Positions 35,073 to 43,991 of a DNA stretch of 64,000 nt are shown here, piece by piece; the stretch's first letter is position 1; each line of letters starts with the position of its first letter. A program made the position numbers and the translations under genes. Source of the DNA: Halorhabdus tiamatea SARL4B (GTDB lineage: Archaea > Halobacteriota > Halobacteria > Halobacteriales > Haloarculaceae); NCBI RefSeq assembly GCF_000470655.1, contig NC_021921.1, positions 434,001 to 498,000 on the forward strand. Reading direction: 5' to 3'. The notes under the pieces are model-generated. The model did not search any database. It was given only the letters and a program-made list of their open reading frames with translations, and was not told where the DNA came from.

Positions 35073-35723
35073 GTGACCGGACCACATCAGGACCAACCAC
35101 TCGTCACCGCTGGTGCACCGCTGGAAGACGCCGACGCGGCTGCCGTCCTCGTCCACGGCCGCGGCGCAACCGCCCAAAGCATCATCCAGATGGCCGAGGG
35201 GTTCCCCGGCGAGGGAGTGGCGTCTCTCGCGCCCCAGGCCGCCCGGAACACGTGGTATCCCAACCCGTTTACCGCCCCCGTCGAGTCGAACGAACCGGGA
35301 CGGTCGTCGGGGCTGGCGGCGATCGACGACGCCGTCGAGGCGGCCGTCGACGCCGGCATTCCGACCGATCGCGTGCTGGTCCTGGGGTTCTCCCAGGGGG
35401 CGTGTCTCGCCAGCGAGTACGTCGCGCGAAATCCCCAGCGCTACGGCGGCCTCGCGGTGCTGAGCGGTGGACTCATCGGCGAAGCGATCGACGTCGAGGA
35501 GTACGACGGCGACCTCGAAGACACGCCGGTCTTTCTGGGCTGTAGCGACGTCGACCCACACATCGCGGCCGAGCGCGTCGAGGAGACCGCAGATGTCTTC
35601 GAGCAGTTGAACGCCGACGTGACGAAGCGGCTCTACGAGGGGATGGGCCACGGCGTCAACGACGACGAACGCGCGTTCGTCCGGGAGATGATCGAAGACC
35701 TGCTCGCTGACGCGATGTCGTGA
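35073..35723 (+). CDS. Alpha/beta-hydrolase (carboxylesterase/phospholipase family)
   Basis: 216 residues from a GTG start. AAVLVHGRGATAQSI opens the fold, the nucleophile elbow is VLVLGFSQGACLASEY (G-F-S-Q-G), the acid is in FLGCSDVDPHI, and the histidine in GMGHGVNDDE. This is the Abhydrolase_2 (acyl-protein thioesterase/carboxylesterase) pattern. A CTTAAG box lies about 37 bp upstream. The substrate is unknown; related enzymes hydrolyse small esters. Confidence 0.88.
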   Translation: MTGPHQDQPLVTAGAPLEDADAAAVLVHGRGATAQSIIQMAEGFPGEGVASLAPQAARNTWYPNPFTAPVESNEPGRSSGLAAIDDAVEAAVDAGIPTDRVLVLGFSQGACLASEYVARNPQRYGGLAVLSGGLIGEAIDVEEYDGDLEDTPVFLGCSDVDPHIAAERVEETADVFEQLNADVTKRLYEGMGHGVNDDERAFVREMIEDLLADAMS

Positions 35724-35755
35724 CGGTAGAGGAAAAACAGCCGGAGAACGTCGAC

Positions 35756-36025
35756 TCAGTCCGAGACAGCCTGATCCTGCTGGTCGGGCGCGTCGTCGGT
35801 CGTGAGTTCGTAGAGATTCTGGCGGGCGTCGGCGAAGTAAACGTCCTCGGAGACGACATCGACTTCCTCGAGTCGTTCGAGGGCGTACCTGACTGTTCGC
35901 GCCGAGAGCATCGATTCCTCGACGATTCCCTTCTGTGTCAGCGGCCCCTTGTATTCGAGAACCTTGTAGACGAGTTTGGCACTCGGCGGGAGGTCCGTGA
36001 TGTCTTCCTCGTCGGATTCAGCCAT
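35756..36025 (-). CDS. MarR-like winged-helix DNA-binding protein
   Basis: 89 residues from the ATG at 36025. LPPSAKLVYKVLEYKGPLTQKGIVEESMLSARTVRYALERLEEVDVVSEDVYFADARQNLYEL is a complete winged helix with helix-turn-helix (QKGIVEESMLSARTVRYALERL) and wing; an acidic tail follows. No effector domain, so it is probably a small global or local transcription regulator. Haloarchaea carry a conserved family of this form. Convergent with the hydrolase gene. Confidence 0.85.
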   Translation of the reverse strand: MAESDEEDITDLPPSAKLVYKVLEYKGPLTQKGIVEESMLSARTVRYALERLEEVDVVSEDVYFADARQNLYELTTDDAPDQQDQAVSD

Positions 36026-36154
36026 TGCCCGGACCAACGGTCGCCGCCCGTATAAATATTGAGGAGTTGGACTCAGCGTTTCCACGCCGGGGACCCGCCG
36101 AACGCTGTTCGATCGAACGAACGGCTTTTTAGCCCCCGTGGCCGACCATGCGGT

Positions 36155-36448
36155 ATGGCTACCGAAACGTCACGCACACTGACCGGCCACGCGAGAAGCG
36201 TCACGGTCACTGCCCTCTCGACGATCGGCGGGGTGATCGCCGGTGTCGCCTCCGACGCGCTGTTTACGGTCGGGGATTCCCAGTCGGCGCTCGGTCTCGT
36301 CATCGCCGCGGCAGTCCTCCAGTTCCCGGTCTTCTATGCCGTCGGTGTCGACGTCGGTGACTTCTCCGCGAAGGACTACCTCTACGTCGGCTTCATGACG
36401 TTCTCACTCTGGTTTGTCACCTGGAGTATCCTGCTGACCACGGCATAA
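36155..36448 (+). CDS. EMC6-like membrane protein
   Basis: 97 residues from the ATG at 36155. Three hydrophobic segments (about residues 18-37, 44-60 and 74-95), and the C-terminal stretch FSAKDYLYVGFMTFSLWFVTWSILL. Haloarchaeal proteins of this form next to abce1 are called EMC6-like, after a subunit of the eukaryotic ER membrane complex; the name is from memory. It may assist membrane-protein insertion. It is 24 bp upstream of abce1 and probably cotranscribed. Confidence 0.78.
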   Translation: MATETSRTLTGHARSVTVTALSTIGGVIAGVASDALFTVGDSQSALGLVIAAAVLQFPVFYAVGVDVGDFSAKDYLYVGFMTFSLWFVTWSILLTTA

Positions 36449-36472
36449 CGAGGACCGAGGAGGATTCAATAC

Positions 36473-38305
36473 ATGGCAGACGATTCTATCGCCGTCGTCG
36501 ACCTCGACCGATGCCAGCCCGACCGCTGTAACTACGAGTGTTCGAACTTCTGTCCGCCCAACCGGACGGGCAAGGAGTGTATCGTCACTCGCGAAGACCA
36601 CTACGACGACGGGGAACCCTTCGAAGGTGCTCCGGACCAGGTCTGGATCAGCGAGGAGATCTGTCTGGGCGAAACCTGTGGGATCTGCGTCGAGAAGTGT
36701 CCCTTCGATGCGATCCAGATCATCAATCTTCCCCAGGAACTCGAGGACAACCCGGTCCACCGCTACGGCGACAACGCCTTCTCGCTGTACGGTCTGCCGG
36801 CCCCCGGAGAGGGGCGCGTAACGGGTATTCTCGGGCCGAACGGGATCGGGAAGACCACGGCCGTCCACATCCTCGCGGACGAACTCACGCCGAACCTTGG
36901 AGACAGCGCCACGGGCGGAGACTGGGAGTCCGTCCTCGAGGAGTATCGCGGTACCGCACTCCAGGACTACCTCGAATCGCTGCTGGACGGTGACGTGACC
37001 GTCGCCCGCAAGCCCCAGTACGTCGACGAGATCCCCGATCAGTTCGACGGCACGACCCGCGCACTGCTGGAAGGCACCGACGAGCGCGGCGTCCTCGACG
37101 AGTTGATCGAGCGCGTCGGCATCGAACCGGTCGTCGACCAGGACATCGATACGCTCTCGGGCGGGGAACTCCAGCGGGTTGCGCTCGTGGCCGCCCTCGC
37201 GCGGGACGCGGACTTCTACTTCCTCGACGAGGTCTCGCCGTATCTGGACATCGGCCAGCGGATGACCGCAGCACGGCTCATCCAGGAGATGGCCGAAGAG
37301 GAGGATCGTTCGATGCTGGTCGTCGAACACGACCTGGCTATTCTGGATCTCCTCGCCGACGTGATCCACGTCGGGTACGGTGAGCCCGGCGCGTTCGGGG
37401 TCATCACGGACCCCAAGTCCGTCAAGAACGGGATCAACGAGTACCTCTCGGGGTATCTCGAGAACGAGAACATGCGGATCCGCCAGAACGCCATCGAGTT
37501 CGAGGAGCACGCTCCCCGATCGGTCTCGACGGGCGACGTCGTGATCGAGTATCCCGGTCTGGAGAAGAGTTACGGCGAAGGTGAGTTCTCGCTGTCAGTC
37601 GAGTCGGGGACGATCCGCGAGAGCGAAGTTCTGGGCGTCGTCGGGCCCAACGGGATCGGGAAGTCGACGTTCGCGAAGTTGCTGGCCGACCGGCTCGAAC
37701 CCGATACGGGCGAACTCGACGCGAGCGTCGACATCTCCTATAAGCCCCAGTACGTCGAGGTCGACCAGCCGATGCGCGTCGACGCCTTCCTCGGGTCGAT
37801 CGCCGAGGACTTCGGCACCTCCTACTGGAACACGGAGATCGCCCAGCCGCTCCAGCTCGACCGGATCATGGACCAACAGCTCACGGACCTCTCGGGTGGC
37901 GAACGCCAGCGCGTCGCGATCGCGGCGTGTCTCTCCCGGGACGCCGATCTCTACCTGCTCGACGAGCCCAGCGCCCACCTCGACGTCGAACAGCGCGTCC
38001 TGGCGACGTCAGCCATCCGCCGGTACGCCGAGAACCACGACGCGACGGCGATGGTCATCGACCACGACATCTACATGATCGACCTGCTCGCCGACCGACT
38101 GCTGGTCTTCGACGGCGAACCCGCCGTCGCCGGTCACGCCAGCACCCCCCAGTCGATGCGCTCGGGCATGAACGACTTCCTGAGTAACCTCGATATCACC
38201 TTCCGGCGTGACGAACGCACGGGTCGCCCGCGGATCAACAAGCCCGAGAGTCGCCTCGACCGCGAGCAGAAACAGGCCGGCGAGTACTACTACGCGCCCG
38301 AGTGA
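36473..38305 (+). CDS. rli: Ribosome recycling ATPase ABCE1/Rli
   Basis: 610 residues. The N-terminal iron-sulfur domain has two cysteine sets (C-x4-C-x3-C-x3-C-type near residues 12-30, and ICLGETCGICVEKCPF). Two ABC domains follow: Walker A ILGPNGIGKTT with signature LSGGELQR, and VVGPNGIGKST with LSGGERQR, each with a Walker B (FYFLDEVSPYL, LYLLDEPSAHL). It splits the ribosome into subunits after termination, together with aRF1/Pelota. Highly conserved in all archaea. Confidence 0.97.
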   Translation: MADDSIAVVDLDRCQPDRCNYECSNFCPPNRTGKECIVTREDHYDDGEPFEGAPDQVWISEEICLGETCGICVEKCPFDAIQIINLPQELEDNPVHRYGDNAFSLYGLPAPGEGRVTGILGPNGIGKTTAVHILADELTPNLGDSATGGDWESVLEEYRGTALQDYLESLLDGDVTVARKPQYVDEIPDQFDGTTRALLEGTDERGVLDELIERVGIEPVVDQDIDTLSGGELQRVALVAALARDADFYFLDEVSPYLDIGQRMTAARLIQEMAEEEDRSMLVVEHDLAILDLLADVIHVGYGEPGAFGVITDPKSVKNGINEYLSGYLENENMRIRQNAIEFEEHAPRSVSTGDVVIEYPGLEKSYGEGEFSLSVESGTIRESEVLGVVGPNGIGKSTFAKLLADRLEPDTGELDASVDISYKPQYVEVDQPMRVDAFLGSIAEDFGTSYWNTEIAQPLQLDRIMDQQLTDLSGGERQRVAIAACLSRDADLYLLDEPSAHLDVEQRVLATSAIRRYAENHDATAMVIDHDIYMIDLLADRLLVFDGEPAVAGHASTPQSMRSGMNDFLSNLDITFRRDERTGRPRINKPESRLDREQKQAGEYYYAPE

Positions 38306-38395
38306 GCGCGGCCAATCTTCCGCCGTCCTGGGGTGACGGCTCGTTCGCCGTCACGAGCGAAACCCGTATTCCCCTCCGAGCGGAAACCGGGACAG

Positions 38396-39160
38396 ATGTA
38401 CGATTATCACGTCCACACGACCTACTCCGACGGTTCGTTTCTGCCACAGATGATCGACGCCGCCGAGGAGGCCGGCCTCGAGGGCGTCGGCTTCGCCGAC
38501 CATTCCAACGTCTTCGACGCCGATCGGTCCTACCGAGAGACGATGGGCTTCAACCTCGACCTCACCTACGAGCGCCGACGACGGGCGATCGATCGTGCGC
38601 GCGAGCGGACAGATCTCCGGCTGTTCGACGCCGTCGAGATGGACTACCACGCCGACCGCGAGGGAGCGATCGAATCGTTCCTCGAAGACGCCGACTTCGA
38701 GTACGCAATCGGCAGCGTCCACGCCGTCGACGGGGTGAACGTCCACAACGAGCCGTATTTCGCCGACCTGTCTCAGGCAGACCGGGAGGCCGCCGTCGAG
38801 ACGTACGTCGAGCACCTGGTTTCGCTGGTCGACTCGGAACTGTTCGAGATCGCCGCCCACATTGATCTCGTCGAACGGAACGAGGCCCTCCGCGGCTTGC
38901 TGACCGACGACCACTACCGACAGATCGCCGACGCGTTCGCCGACTCCCGGACCGTCCCGGAGATCAATGCCGGCCGCGTGCTCGATTCCTACGGAAAGTT
39001 TCATCCACGGGAGCCCCTCGCGGAGACGCTTCTCGACGCCGGCGTGTCGTTTACGATCGGCTCTGACGCCCATGCCCCGGACTCGCTGGTCGAGTGCAGC
39101 GAGGAACTTCAGGCGGTTCGCGCGGAGTGGGATGTGCCAATCGTTGAATTGGACGTCTAG
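38396..39160 (+). CDS. PHP-domain phosphoesterase (histidinol-phosphatase-like)
   Basis: 254 residues from the ATG at 38396. Metal ligands: MYDYHVHTTYSDGS (H-x-H), GVGFADHSN, DAVEMDYH, YAIGSVHAVDG, IAAHIDLVER and the terminal IGSDAHAP. This is the HisK-type PHP fold, which hydrolyses histidinol phosphate, though many archaeal members act on other phosphoesters. It stands alone after abce1, with no histidine genes nearby. Confidence 0.87.
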   Translation: MYDYHVHTTYSDGSFLPQMIDAAEEAGLEGVGFADHSNVFDADRSYRETMGFNLDLTYERRRRAIDRARERTDLRLFDAVEMDYHADREGAIESFLEDADFEYAIGSVHAVDGVNVHNEPYFADLSQADREAAVETYVEHLVSLVDSELFEIAAHIDLVERNEALRGLLTDDHYRQIADAFADSRTVPEINAGRVLDSYGKFHPREPLAETLLDAGVSFTIGSDAHAPDSLVECSEELQAVRAEWDVPIVELDV

Positions 39161-39262
39161 CGGACGTCCAGCCGGAGGGGGACGGCTGGCCGGTGAACAG
39201 TCCCGACCGCCGTCGATGACGAACCCGATCGATCGTGGCAAATAGCGGAGAGAACCGTGTGA

Positions 39263-39270
39263 CTATTTAC
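39263..39270 (+). promoter_or_regulatory. TATA box of lctP
   Basis: CTATTTAC, centred about 29 bp before the lctP ATG, so the transcript is probably leaderless. It is flanked by the half-sites GTGAC and GTCAC, which are complementary but widely spaced and may be chance. Confidence 0.45.
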
Positions 39271-39295
39271 AGGGGACCGTGACAGTGAAGTCACC

Positions 39296-40987
39296 ATGGC
39301 GAACGTTGTGCTGCTGGCGCTCGCAGCGAGCCTGCCGATCGCGGTCTCGTTCGTGTTGCTGGCCGGGTTGCGCTGGTCGGCTGCCCGATCGATGGCCGTC
39401 GGCTGGGTGATCGCGGCGGCGCTCGGAGTGGGCGTGTGGGGAATGGAGAGTACGTGGTTCGCGGCGGCCGCCCTGAAGGGCGTCTTGGGGGCCGTCGACA
39501 TCATCCTGATCGTCTTTGGCGCGATCTTGCTGATGAACTACCTCGAAGTCGGTGGCGCGATCAGTACGATCCGGTGGTTCTTCCGGCAGATCGAGAGTGA
39601 TCGTCGCGTCCAGTTGCTGTTGATCGGGCTGGGCTTCGAGACGATCATCGAAGGCGTGGCTGGGTTCGGGACGCCCGGCGCGCTCGCCGCACCGCTTTTC
39701 ATCGGCCTGGGCTTCCCGCCGCTGGCCGCCGCAGTCTTCGGACTCTTCTTCAACGCCCCCAACCCGCAGTTCGGGGCCGCCGGGACGCCGATCATCGGCG
39801 GCGTCGATCAGGGGATGAGTCCCGAACTGATCGGGATTGGCACGGAAGAATTCAAGATGCTGGTCGGGCAGTGGACCGGCGTGATGACCGGGCTTACGTT
39901 CGTCTTCTGGGGGGTTCTGGGCGTCTTCCTGCTCATCTACTGGTTCGGCGACGACGACGACGAGCGAACGCTTCGCGGGGCGGCCCGCTCGACGGCACCC
40001 ATCGTCCCGTTCGCGCTAGTTCTGGGTGTGATCACTGGCCTGGTCCAGTGGGGCGTCGCGTGGTTCGTCGGCTACTCGCTGCCCGACATCGCGGCCGGGT
40101 TCGTCGTGATCGGCGTCGGCATCGTGATGGCCAACGCCGGCGTACTCGTCCCCGACCGGACGTGGTCGTTCCCGGATCGCGAGGGATGGTCGGACCTGTG
40201 GCTCGGCGGCCTCGACCTGGCCTCGATCAGCGACGACGAACCGACCAAGGAGATGCCAGTCTTGCTGGCCTGGACGCCGTATCTGCTGGTCGCGGGCTTC
40301 CTGCTGGTGACGCGCTGGCCCGGCCTCGGCATCGAGAGCCAGCTCCAGGAGTTCACGGTCGGCTTCGCCAGTCTGCTCGGGACCGAGCTGGGCTGGGAAC
40401 TGCAGTACCTCTACCTGCCGGGGACGATGCCCTTCATCCCGATCGCGCTGGGAACAGGGCTGCTCTACCGCCTCGACGTCGAGGGCACTGTCGAAGCCTG
40501 GCGCGAATCGGTCCGGCAGGTCGCGCCGGCCGCGATGACGCTGGTGATCGTCGTCTCGCTCACCCAGATCATGCGCCGGTCGGCCGAGAATCCCGAAAAC
40601 ATCGCAGGCATGATGCAGGTGCTCTCTGAGGTGCTCGCGAATGCAGCCGGCGGTGCGCTGCCGATGGTCGTCCCGTGGATCGGCGCGCTGGGGACGTTCG
40701 TGACTGGGTCGAACACCGTCTCTGACATCCTGTTCAACGCCTTGCAGTACAACGCGGCCGAGAACGTCGGCCTCTCGCGGGGCATGATCGTCGCGATCCA
40801 GAACGTCGGCGGCGGCGTCGGCAACATGATCTCGGTCCAGAACATCGCGGCGATCTGTGGCGTCGTCGGGATCGCCGGCCGAGAGGGCGATATCCTCCGG
40901 AAAGTCGCCGTCCCGACGGTCATCTTCGCGCTGTTCGCCGGCGGGGTCGGGACGCTACTAGTGTACGTCGTCCCCGGTGTGTTCTGA
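39296..40987 (+). CDS. lctP: L-lactate permease (LctP family)
   Basis: 563 residues with about 13 hydrophobic helices. Family segments: GLGFETIIEGVAGFGTPGALAAPLFIGLGFPPLAAAVFGLFFNAPNPQFGAAGTPI near the N-terminus and TGSNTVSDILFNALQYNAAENVGLSRGMIVAIQNVGGGVGNMISVQNIAAICGVVG near the C-terminus, the twin loops of LctP carriers. It imports lactate, and perhaps glycolate, with protons or sodium. Monocistronic. Confidence 0.94.
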   Translation: MANVVLLALAASLPIAVSFVLLAGLRWSAARSMAVGWVIAAALGVGVWGMESTWFAAAALKGVLGAVDIILIVFGAILLMNYLEVGGAISTIRWFFRQIESDRRVQLLLIGLGFETIIEGVAGFGTPGALAAPLFIGLGFPPLAAAVFGLFFNAPNPQFGAAGTPIIGGVDQGMSPELIGIGTEEFKMLVGQWTGVMTGLTFVFWGVLGVFLLIYWFGDDDDERTLRGAARSTAPIVPFALVLGVITGLVQWGVAWFVGYSLPDIAAGFVVIGVGIVMANAGVLVPDRTWSFPDREGWSDLWLGGLDLASISDDEPTKEMPVLLAWTPYLLVAGFLLVTRWPGLGIESQLQEFTVGFASLLGTELGWELQYLYLPGTMPFIPIALGTGLLYRLDVEGTVEAWRESVRQVAPAAMTLVIVVSLTQIMRRSAENPENIAGMMQVLSEVLANAAGGALPMVVPWIGALGTFVTGSNTVSDILFNALQYNAAENVGLSRGMIVAIQNVGGGVGNMISVQNIAAICGVVGIAGREGDILRKVAVPTVIFALFAGGVGTLLVYVVPGVF

Positions 40988-41018
40988 GGGGAAGAAACGA
41001 ATCTCAGAAGTTCCTGCT

Positions 41019-41540
41019 TCAGAGGACGCGACGTTGACAGCTGCCACACAGCGTCTGCTCTTTGACGTCGACTTCCCGGACGGTCGGTGAAAAGTTCATG
41101 ACACAGCGCTTGTTGTCACAGTGTTCGAGTCCGAGCGTGTGACCGATCTCGTGGACGATCTCCTTGCGGACGCGCTCGGCGAAGACCTCGGAGGCGGATT
41201 TGTTCGAAATGCCGCCGTCGGACGTCATCTGGAGGCGATGGGTCGAGATGACGCTGCCGTTGCCATCGAGATACGCAAGCCCGAAGACGTAGTTGCGACG
41301 GCGATAGAACAGGTCCCGGTCGGTGATGGCGATGTTCTTCTCGCCAGTCCCCTCTCGCTTGGCGAGATCGATGAACTCCTCGGCGCGGTACTGGTCGCGG
41401 TCGGGATCGTAGGACCCAGCGGGGATCGACTGGGTGTCGTGAACGCTGACGTCACAGTCATAGACGGACCGGAGACCGGCAGAGGCTTCGCGTTTGACCA
41501 TCGCAGGGAGGTCACCGACCGGCACGATGTCGACGTGCAT
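41019..41540 (-). CDS. amzA: Archaemetzincin metalloprotease
   Basis: 173 residues. The zinc motif and cysteine cluster are complete: EIVHEIGHTLGLEHCDNKRCVMNFS (H-E-x2-H-x2-G-x2-H, then Cys-x4-Cys-x-Met) and a terminal LCGSCQRRVL. The two extra Cys pairs bind a second structural zinc, the mark of archaemetzincins. The proteolytic substrate is unknown. Convergent with lctP, divergent from the HAD hydrolase. Confidence 0.95.
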   Translation of the reverse strand: MHVDIVPVGDLPAMVKREASAGLRSVYDCDVSVHDTQSIPAGSYDPDRDQYRAEEFIDLAKREGTGEKNIAITDRDLFYRRRNYVFGLAYLDGNGSVISTHRLQMTSDGGISNKSASEVFAERVRKEIVHEIGHTLGLEHCDNKRCVMNFSPTVREVDVKEQTLCGSCQRRVL

Positions 41541-41644
41541 GTACCTCTGTATGAACGGGGGGCGCTTAAAAACCTCGCCAATATGAGTGGCGTACTCGAC
41601 AGCCGGAAACTGCTTTAACCCGGAGCCTCTGTGCGGACATACCT

Positions 41645-42511
41645 ATGCAGTCAGACGCGGTCGTACTCGACGTGGACGGCGTGCTGGTTGACGTCGCCGA
41701 CTCCTATCGGCGAGCCGTGGTCGACACCGTGGCGCGCGTCCACGGCGAAACGATCTCGCGATCGACGCTGCAGGCGTTCAAAGACGCGGGCGGGTTCAAC
41801 AACGACTGGGAGCTCACCGACGCGCTCGCACTGTACGTCCTCGCCCGCAGCGAGGGATTCGACCTGTGTGTCGAAGAGTTCACGGGTCAGATTGCGGCCT
41901 CTGGCGGCGGGTTCTCCGGGGCGCGCTCGGTCGTCGACGACGAGATGGACGCCGCGGCTCGCGAACGCATCTACGCGGCCCTCGACCGGGACCAGCTCCG
42001 GGAGGTGTTCCAGCAACTCTACCTCGGGAGCGACAAATATCGGGAGATCGAGGGCGCTGAGCCGACCCTAGACGAGAACGGATACATCCACGACGAGACG
42101 GTTCTGGTAGAGCGGTCCACGCTCGACACGCTGCAATCGCGCTTCGAAGTCGGCGTCTTGACGGGACGGCCAGCGGCGGAGGCCGATATCGCGCTCGAAC
42201 GCGTCGGCCTGGACATCCCCGCGGACCATCGGTTCACCATGGACGACTGGGCGGCTGGCAAGCCGGACCCGAACGCGCTCGTGACGCTGGCCGAGCGGTT
42301 CGACGCCGACGCCGTCGCTTTCGCCGGCGACACCCTCGACGACGTTCGCACCGTCGTCAACGCGGCGGAGCACGATCTCGGCCGGATCTACTACGGGATC
42401 GGTGTCCTCACTGGCGGGCTGACCGGGCAATCGGGCCGCGAGAAGTTCGAGGACGCAGGAGCCGATGCCGTCGTCGAGTCGGTCAACAATCTACCGGAAC
42501 TGCTCGAATGA
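41645..42511 (+). CDS. HAD-superfamily hydrolase, subfamily IA (TIGR01548-like)
   Basis: 288 residues. HAD motif I is [23 protein letters not shown], motif [15 protein letters not shown], motif [11 protein letters not shown], and motif [16 protein letters not shown] large helical cap (about residues 20-140) sits between motifs I and II, and a [31 protein letters not shown] segment ends the fold. Such haloarchaeal HAD proteins are close to those fused with or next to imidazoleglycerol-phosphate dehydratase in other lineages (from memory). Substrate unknown. Confidence 0.87.
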   Translation: MQSDAVVLDVDGVLVDVADSYRRAVVDTVARVHGETISRSTLQAFKDAGGFNNDWELTDALALYVLARSEGFDLCVEEFTGQIAASGGGFSGARSVVDDEMDAAARERIYAALDRDQLREVFQQLYLGSDKYREIEGAEPTLDENGYIHDETVLVERSTLDTLQSRFEVGVLTGRPAAEADIALERVGLDIPADHRFTMDDWAAGKPDPNALVTLAERFDADAVAFAGDTLDDVRTVVNAAEHDLGRIYYGIGVLTGGLTGQSGREKFEDAGADAVVESVNNLPELLE

Positions 42512-42568
42512 GGCGAATACCGTGCCGGATCGCAGGGGGCTTAACGGACCCGGTTGCTACCACTAGCC

Positions 42569-43237
42569 ATGCGAGTAGCGATCCTCGGCGGCACGGGCGA
42601 CATCGGCGAAGGACTGGCGCTGCGGTGGGCGTATCACACGTCACACGACGTCGTGATCGGGTCGCGTGACGCTCAGCGCGCACGCTCGAAAGCCGACGAG
42701 TACGAGACCGAACTGGCGAGTCGCGGTGACGAGACAGCGATCGAGGGCGCGGAAAACCCCGAGGCGGCCGCCGAAGCCGACGTCGTCGTGGCCGCCGTCC
42801 CGGCCTATCACCTCGTGGATACGATCGAGGCGGTCGCGAAGGGTCTCGACGCCGAGACGGTTCTGGTGAGCCCGGCCGTCGGGATGCAACGCGACGAGAG
42901 CGGGATGCACTACAATCGGCCGGGTGCCGGGAGCGTCACCGCGCTGGCCGCCGAGGCGGCACCCGACGAGGTTCCGGTCGTCGGCGCGTTCCACAACCTC
43001 GCGGCCGACGAACTCGCGAACTTAGACGTCGAACTGTCGCTCGACGCACTACTCGTCGGTGACGACGAGGACGCCGTCGAACGAGTCGAAGTCCTCGCGG
43101 AGGGGATCGATGGCGTCCGGGCGCTCCGGGCAGGCTCTATCGATAACGCTGCGGAGGCCGAATCACTGACGCCGCTTTTGATCAACCTGGCGATGCACAA
43201 CGACGACCTCCAGGACGTCGGCGTCCGGTTCGTCTGA
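42569..43237 (+). CDS. npdG: NADPH-dependent F420 reductase
   Basis: 222 residues. MRVAILGGTGDIGEGLALRWA is the NADP-binding start of this family, followed by DVVIGSRDAQRA, VVVAAVPAYHLVDTIE and PVVGAFHNLAADELANL. It moves hydride between NADPH and coenzyme F420. Haloarchaea make F420 at low levels, so the enzyme supplies reduced F420 to dependent oxidoreductases. Monocistronic; convergent with the thioredoxin gene. Confidence 0.92.
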   Translation: MRVAILGGTGDIGEGLALRWAYHTSHDVVIGSRDAQRARSKADEYETELASRGDETAIEGAENPEAAAEADVVVAAVPAYHLVDTIEAVAKGLDAETVLVSPAVGMQRDESGMHYNRPGAGSVTALAAEAAPDEVPVVGAFHNLAADELANLDVELSLDALLVGDDEDAVERVEVLAEGIDGVRALRAGSIDNAAEAESLTPLLINLAMHNDDLQDVGVRFV

Positions 43238-43270
43238 GAAATCCGTCTGAGTACCTCGGCCGAAAAGAGT

Positions 43271-43537
43271 CTACGCGGAGGCTTCTTCGAGGGCGGTCTC
43301 GATGTCGTCACCCTGCGTGACGCCGATGAAACGCTCGACGACGCCGTCGTCGTTCTCGATGATTAGCGTCGGCAGCGAACGCACCTGATACTCGTTGGCG
43401 ATATCCTGTTTCTCCTCGACGTCGATGCGCTCGAAGTCGACCTCGGGCCAGTCGTCTTCGAGTTCCTCGAGAATGGGCTCTTGAGTCTTACACGGGCCAC
43501 ACCAGTCGGCCTGAAAATCCATCAGCGTAACCGTCAT
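43271..43537 (-). CDS. Thioredoxin
   Basis: 88 residues from the ATG at 43537. [17 protein letters not shown] gives the WCGPCK active site, and [21 protein letters not shown] the cis-proline. It is shorter than most thioredoxins because the first beta-alpha unit is reduced; the start fits a typical compact haloarchaeal form. It reduces cytoplasmic disulfides. Divergent from secG. Confidence 0.92.
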   Translation of the reverse strand: MTVTLMDFQADWCGPCKTQEPILEELEDDWPEVDFERIDVEEKQDIANEYQVRSLPTLIIENDDGVVERFIGVTQGDDIETALEEASA

Positions 43538-43652
43538 GCTATCTACAGCACATTGCCGAGGCGTGGAAATAAGCGTTTCCACTGCGTCGATTTCGGCAGC
43601 GAACTCGGACGAGGCCGAAAGGCTTAGGCGCACAGCCCTCAGACCGTTCCCT

Positions 43653-43811
43653 ATGAGCAGCAACGACGGCAGCGGACTGATGTCGAGTGCCGGTCTCGTC
43701 CGGTACTTCGACGCCGAGGACCGCAACGCGATCCGGATCGACCCGAAGACGATCGTCGCCTTCGGCGCGCTCTTTGGCGTGTTGATTCTGGTCTTGAACC
43801 TGGTCGCGTGA
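43653..43811 (+). CDS. secG: Preprotein translocase subunit Sec61-beta
   Basis: 52 residues: [52 protein letters not shown], in outline a polar N-terminus with G-L-x-R-Y-F and I-x-I-x-P-K-T, then one tail-anchored helix. This is the archaeal Sec61-beta pattern and size. It is the small accessory subunit of the SecYE channel. Confidence 0.93.
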   Translation: MSSNDGSGLMSSAGLVRYFDAEDRNAIRIDPKTIVAFGALFGVLILVLNLVA

Positions 43812-43867
43812 TCGGCGGTCGGCGGCGTACCGCGACGCTTTCAAACGAGACAGTCATTTTGCCGCGT

Positions 43868-43990
43868 ATGGATTCGAATCGATCCCGACGAGCGTCCCGG
43901 GTCGGGACACCGACAGGTGGCGTCACACCCCCGGAATCGACGCCACACAGTGTGACCGATCACGACCCGTCGGCCGGAGCGTCTCGATAG
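43868..43990 (+). CDS. Possible 40-aa reading frame before fau-1
   Basis: A 40-codon frame starting MDSNRSRRASRVGTPTGG and ending one base before the ATG of fau-1. It is Ser/Arg/Pro-rich and not acidic, unlike most haloarchaeal proteins. Close spacing could mean translational coupling, or the frame may be chance. No recognisable family. Confidence 0.2.
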   Translation: MDSNRSRRASRVGTPTGGVTPPESTPHSVTDHDPSAGASR

Positions 43991-43991
43991 C